NCBI GenBank assembly: GCA_022402505.1
Contig: JAKRSE010000386.1
Span: 1 to 5,645, forward strand
Direction of reading: 5' to 3'
Length of the DNA stretch: 5,645 nucleotides
Source: Fimbriimonadaceae bacterium
GTDB taxonomy: Bacteria; Armatimonadota; Fimbriimonadia; Fimbriimonadales; Fimbriimonadaceae
Shown here: one piece after another, positions 5,533 to 5,645 of the stretch
How the letters are laid out: every line of letters starts with the position of its first letter
How positions within the stretch are numbered: the first letter of the stretch is position 1
Program-made: the position numbers and the translations under genes
Notes under the pieces: generated by a model
Database searches by the model: none
Told to the model about the DNA's origin: nothing
The model's input: only the letters and a program-made list of their open reading frames with translations

Positions 5533-5645
5533 GAGATCTCCGGCAGGCCGTCGGCCAGCAGCTCGGCAAAGAGCCGGACGCCGAAGCCCGTCGGGCCGGG
5601 CGACCAGGGGCCTTCGTTGCGGTCGGTTCCGGCCACCCCGGCGAT
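5529..5645 (-). CDS. Probable leucyl aminopeptidase (M17), C-terminal end only
   Basis: Reading the minus strand from the window edge gives 38 residues to a TGA at 5531-5529: IAGVAGTDRNEGPWSP, then GPTGFGVRLFAELLADGLP and a short tail. The pattern IAG, a short variable loop, P-x-G-x-TGFGVRLLxELL is the C-terminal signature of M17 leucyl aminopeptidases (usual form HLDIAG...PKGATGFGVRLL). These are cytoplasmic, hexameric, two-zinc enzymes that trim N-terminal residues from peptides; the metal and catalytic residues lie upstream, outside the window. The stop overlaps the GTG start of the glycosylase gene, so the two are very likely cotranscribed. The assignment rests on this short tail only. 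Confidence 0.68.
   Translation of the reverse strand: MAGVAGTDRNEGPWSPGPTGFGVRLFAELLADGLPEIS
5538..5541 (-). promoter_or_regulatory. Ribosome binding site of the AlkA-like gene
   Basis: GGAG on the minus strand, 5 bases before the GTG at 5532 and inside the last codons of the aminopeptidase gene. It fixes the glycosylase start and supports translation by ribosomes finishing the upstream gene. Confidence 0.6.

Overview
The window is GC-rich (roughly 65% by eye, with C/G-ending codons dominating every gene) and densely coded. It looks like a piece of bacterial chromosome. A MacB/FtsX-type permease and short intergenic gaps suit a high-GC bacterium, probably diderm, but nothing here fixes the phylum. 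I see no insertion sequence, phage gene, CRISPR array, tRNA or rRNA.

Left part (1-1904, plus strand): the 3' end of a PIF1/RecD-like superfamily 1 DNA helicase, then, after 31 bases, a complete MacB/FtsX-type ABC transporter permease with no ATPase gene beside it. A strong stem-loop follows the permease. Positions 1905-2198 hold no gene but contain three hairpins: the permease terminator, a long imperfect inverted repeat (2020-2084), and the terminator of the next gene on the minus strand.

Middle part (2199-4217): a secreted single-domain fasciclin (FAS1) protein and a DinB-fold protein that has lost metal-site histidines, both on the minus strand. They are separated by 213 bases holding a 17-bp stem-loop. 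The DinB-like gene is divergent from a cytoplasmic Fe/Mn superoxide dismutase. Their shared upstream region carries a 15-bp near-perfect palindrome (operator candidate), and a hairpin lies just before the dismutase ribosome binding site.

Right part (4218-5645, minus strand): a probable operon reading leucyl aminopeptidase (M17, C-terminal end only), AlkA-like 3-methyladenine DNA glycosylase, ExoD-family membrane protein. The first two overlap by a GTGA start/stop junction; the last two are 25 bases apart. The operon converges on the dismutase gene with 18 bases between stop codons, and the hairpin most likely to end dismutase transcription lies inside the 3' end of exoD.

In function the window is mostly housekeeping and stress related: superoxide removal, alkylated-base repair, a helicase, peptide turnover and envelope proteins. 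I found no convincing new multi-gene system. The most interesting points are the degenerate DinB-like protein divergent from the dismutase, the atypical dismutase active-site context, the lone permease, and the unexplained inverted repeat at 2020-2084.
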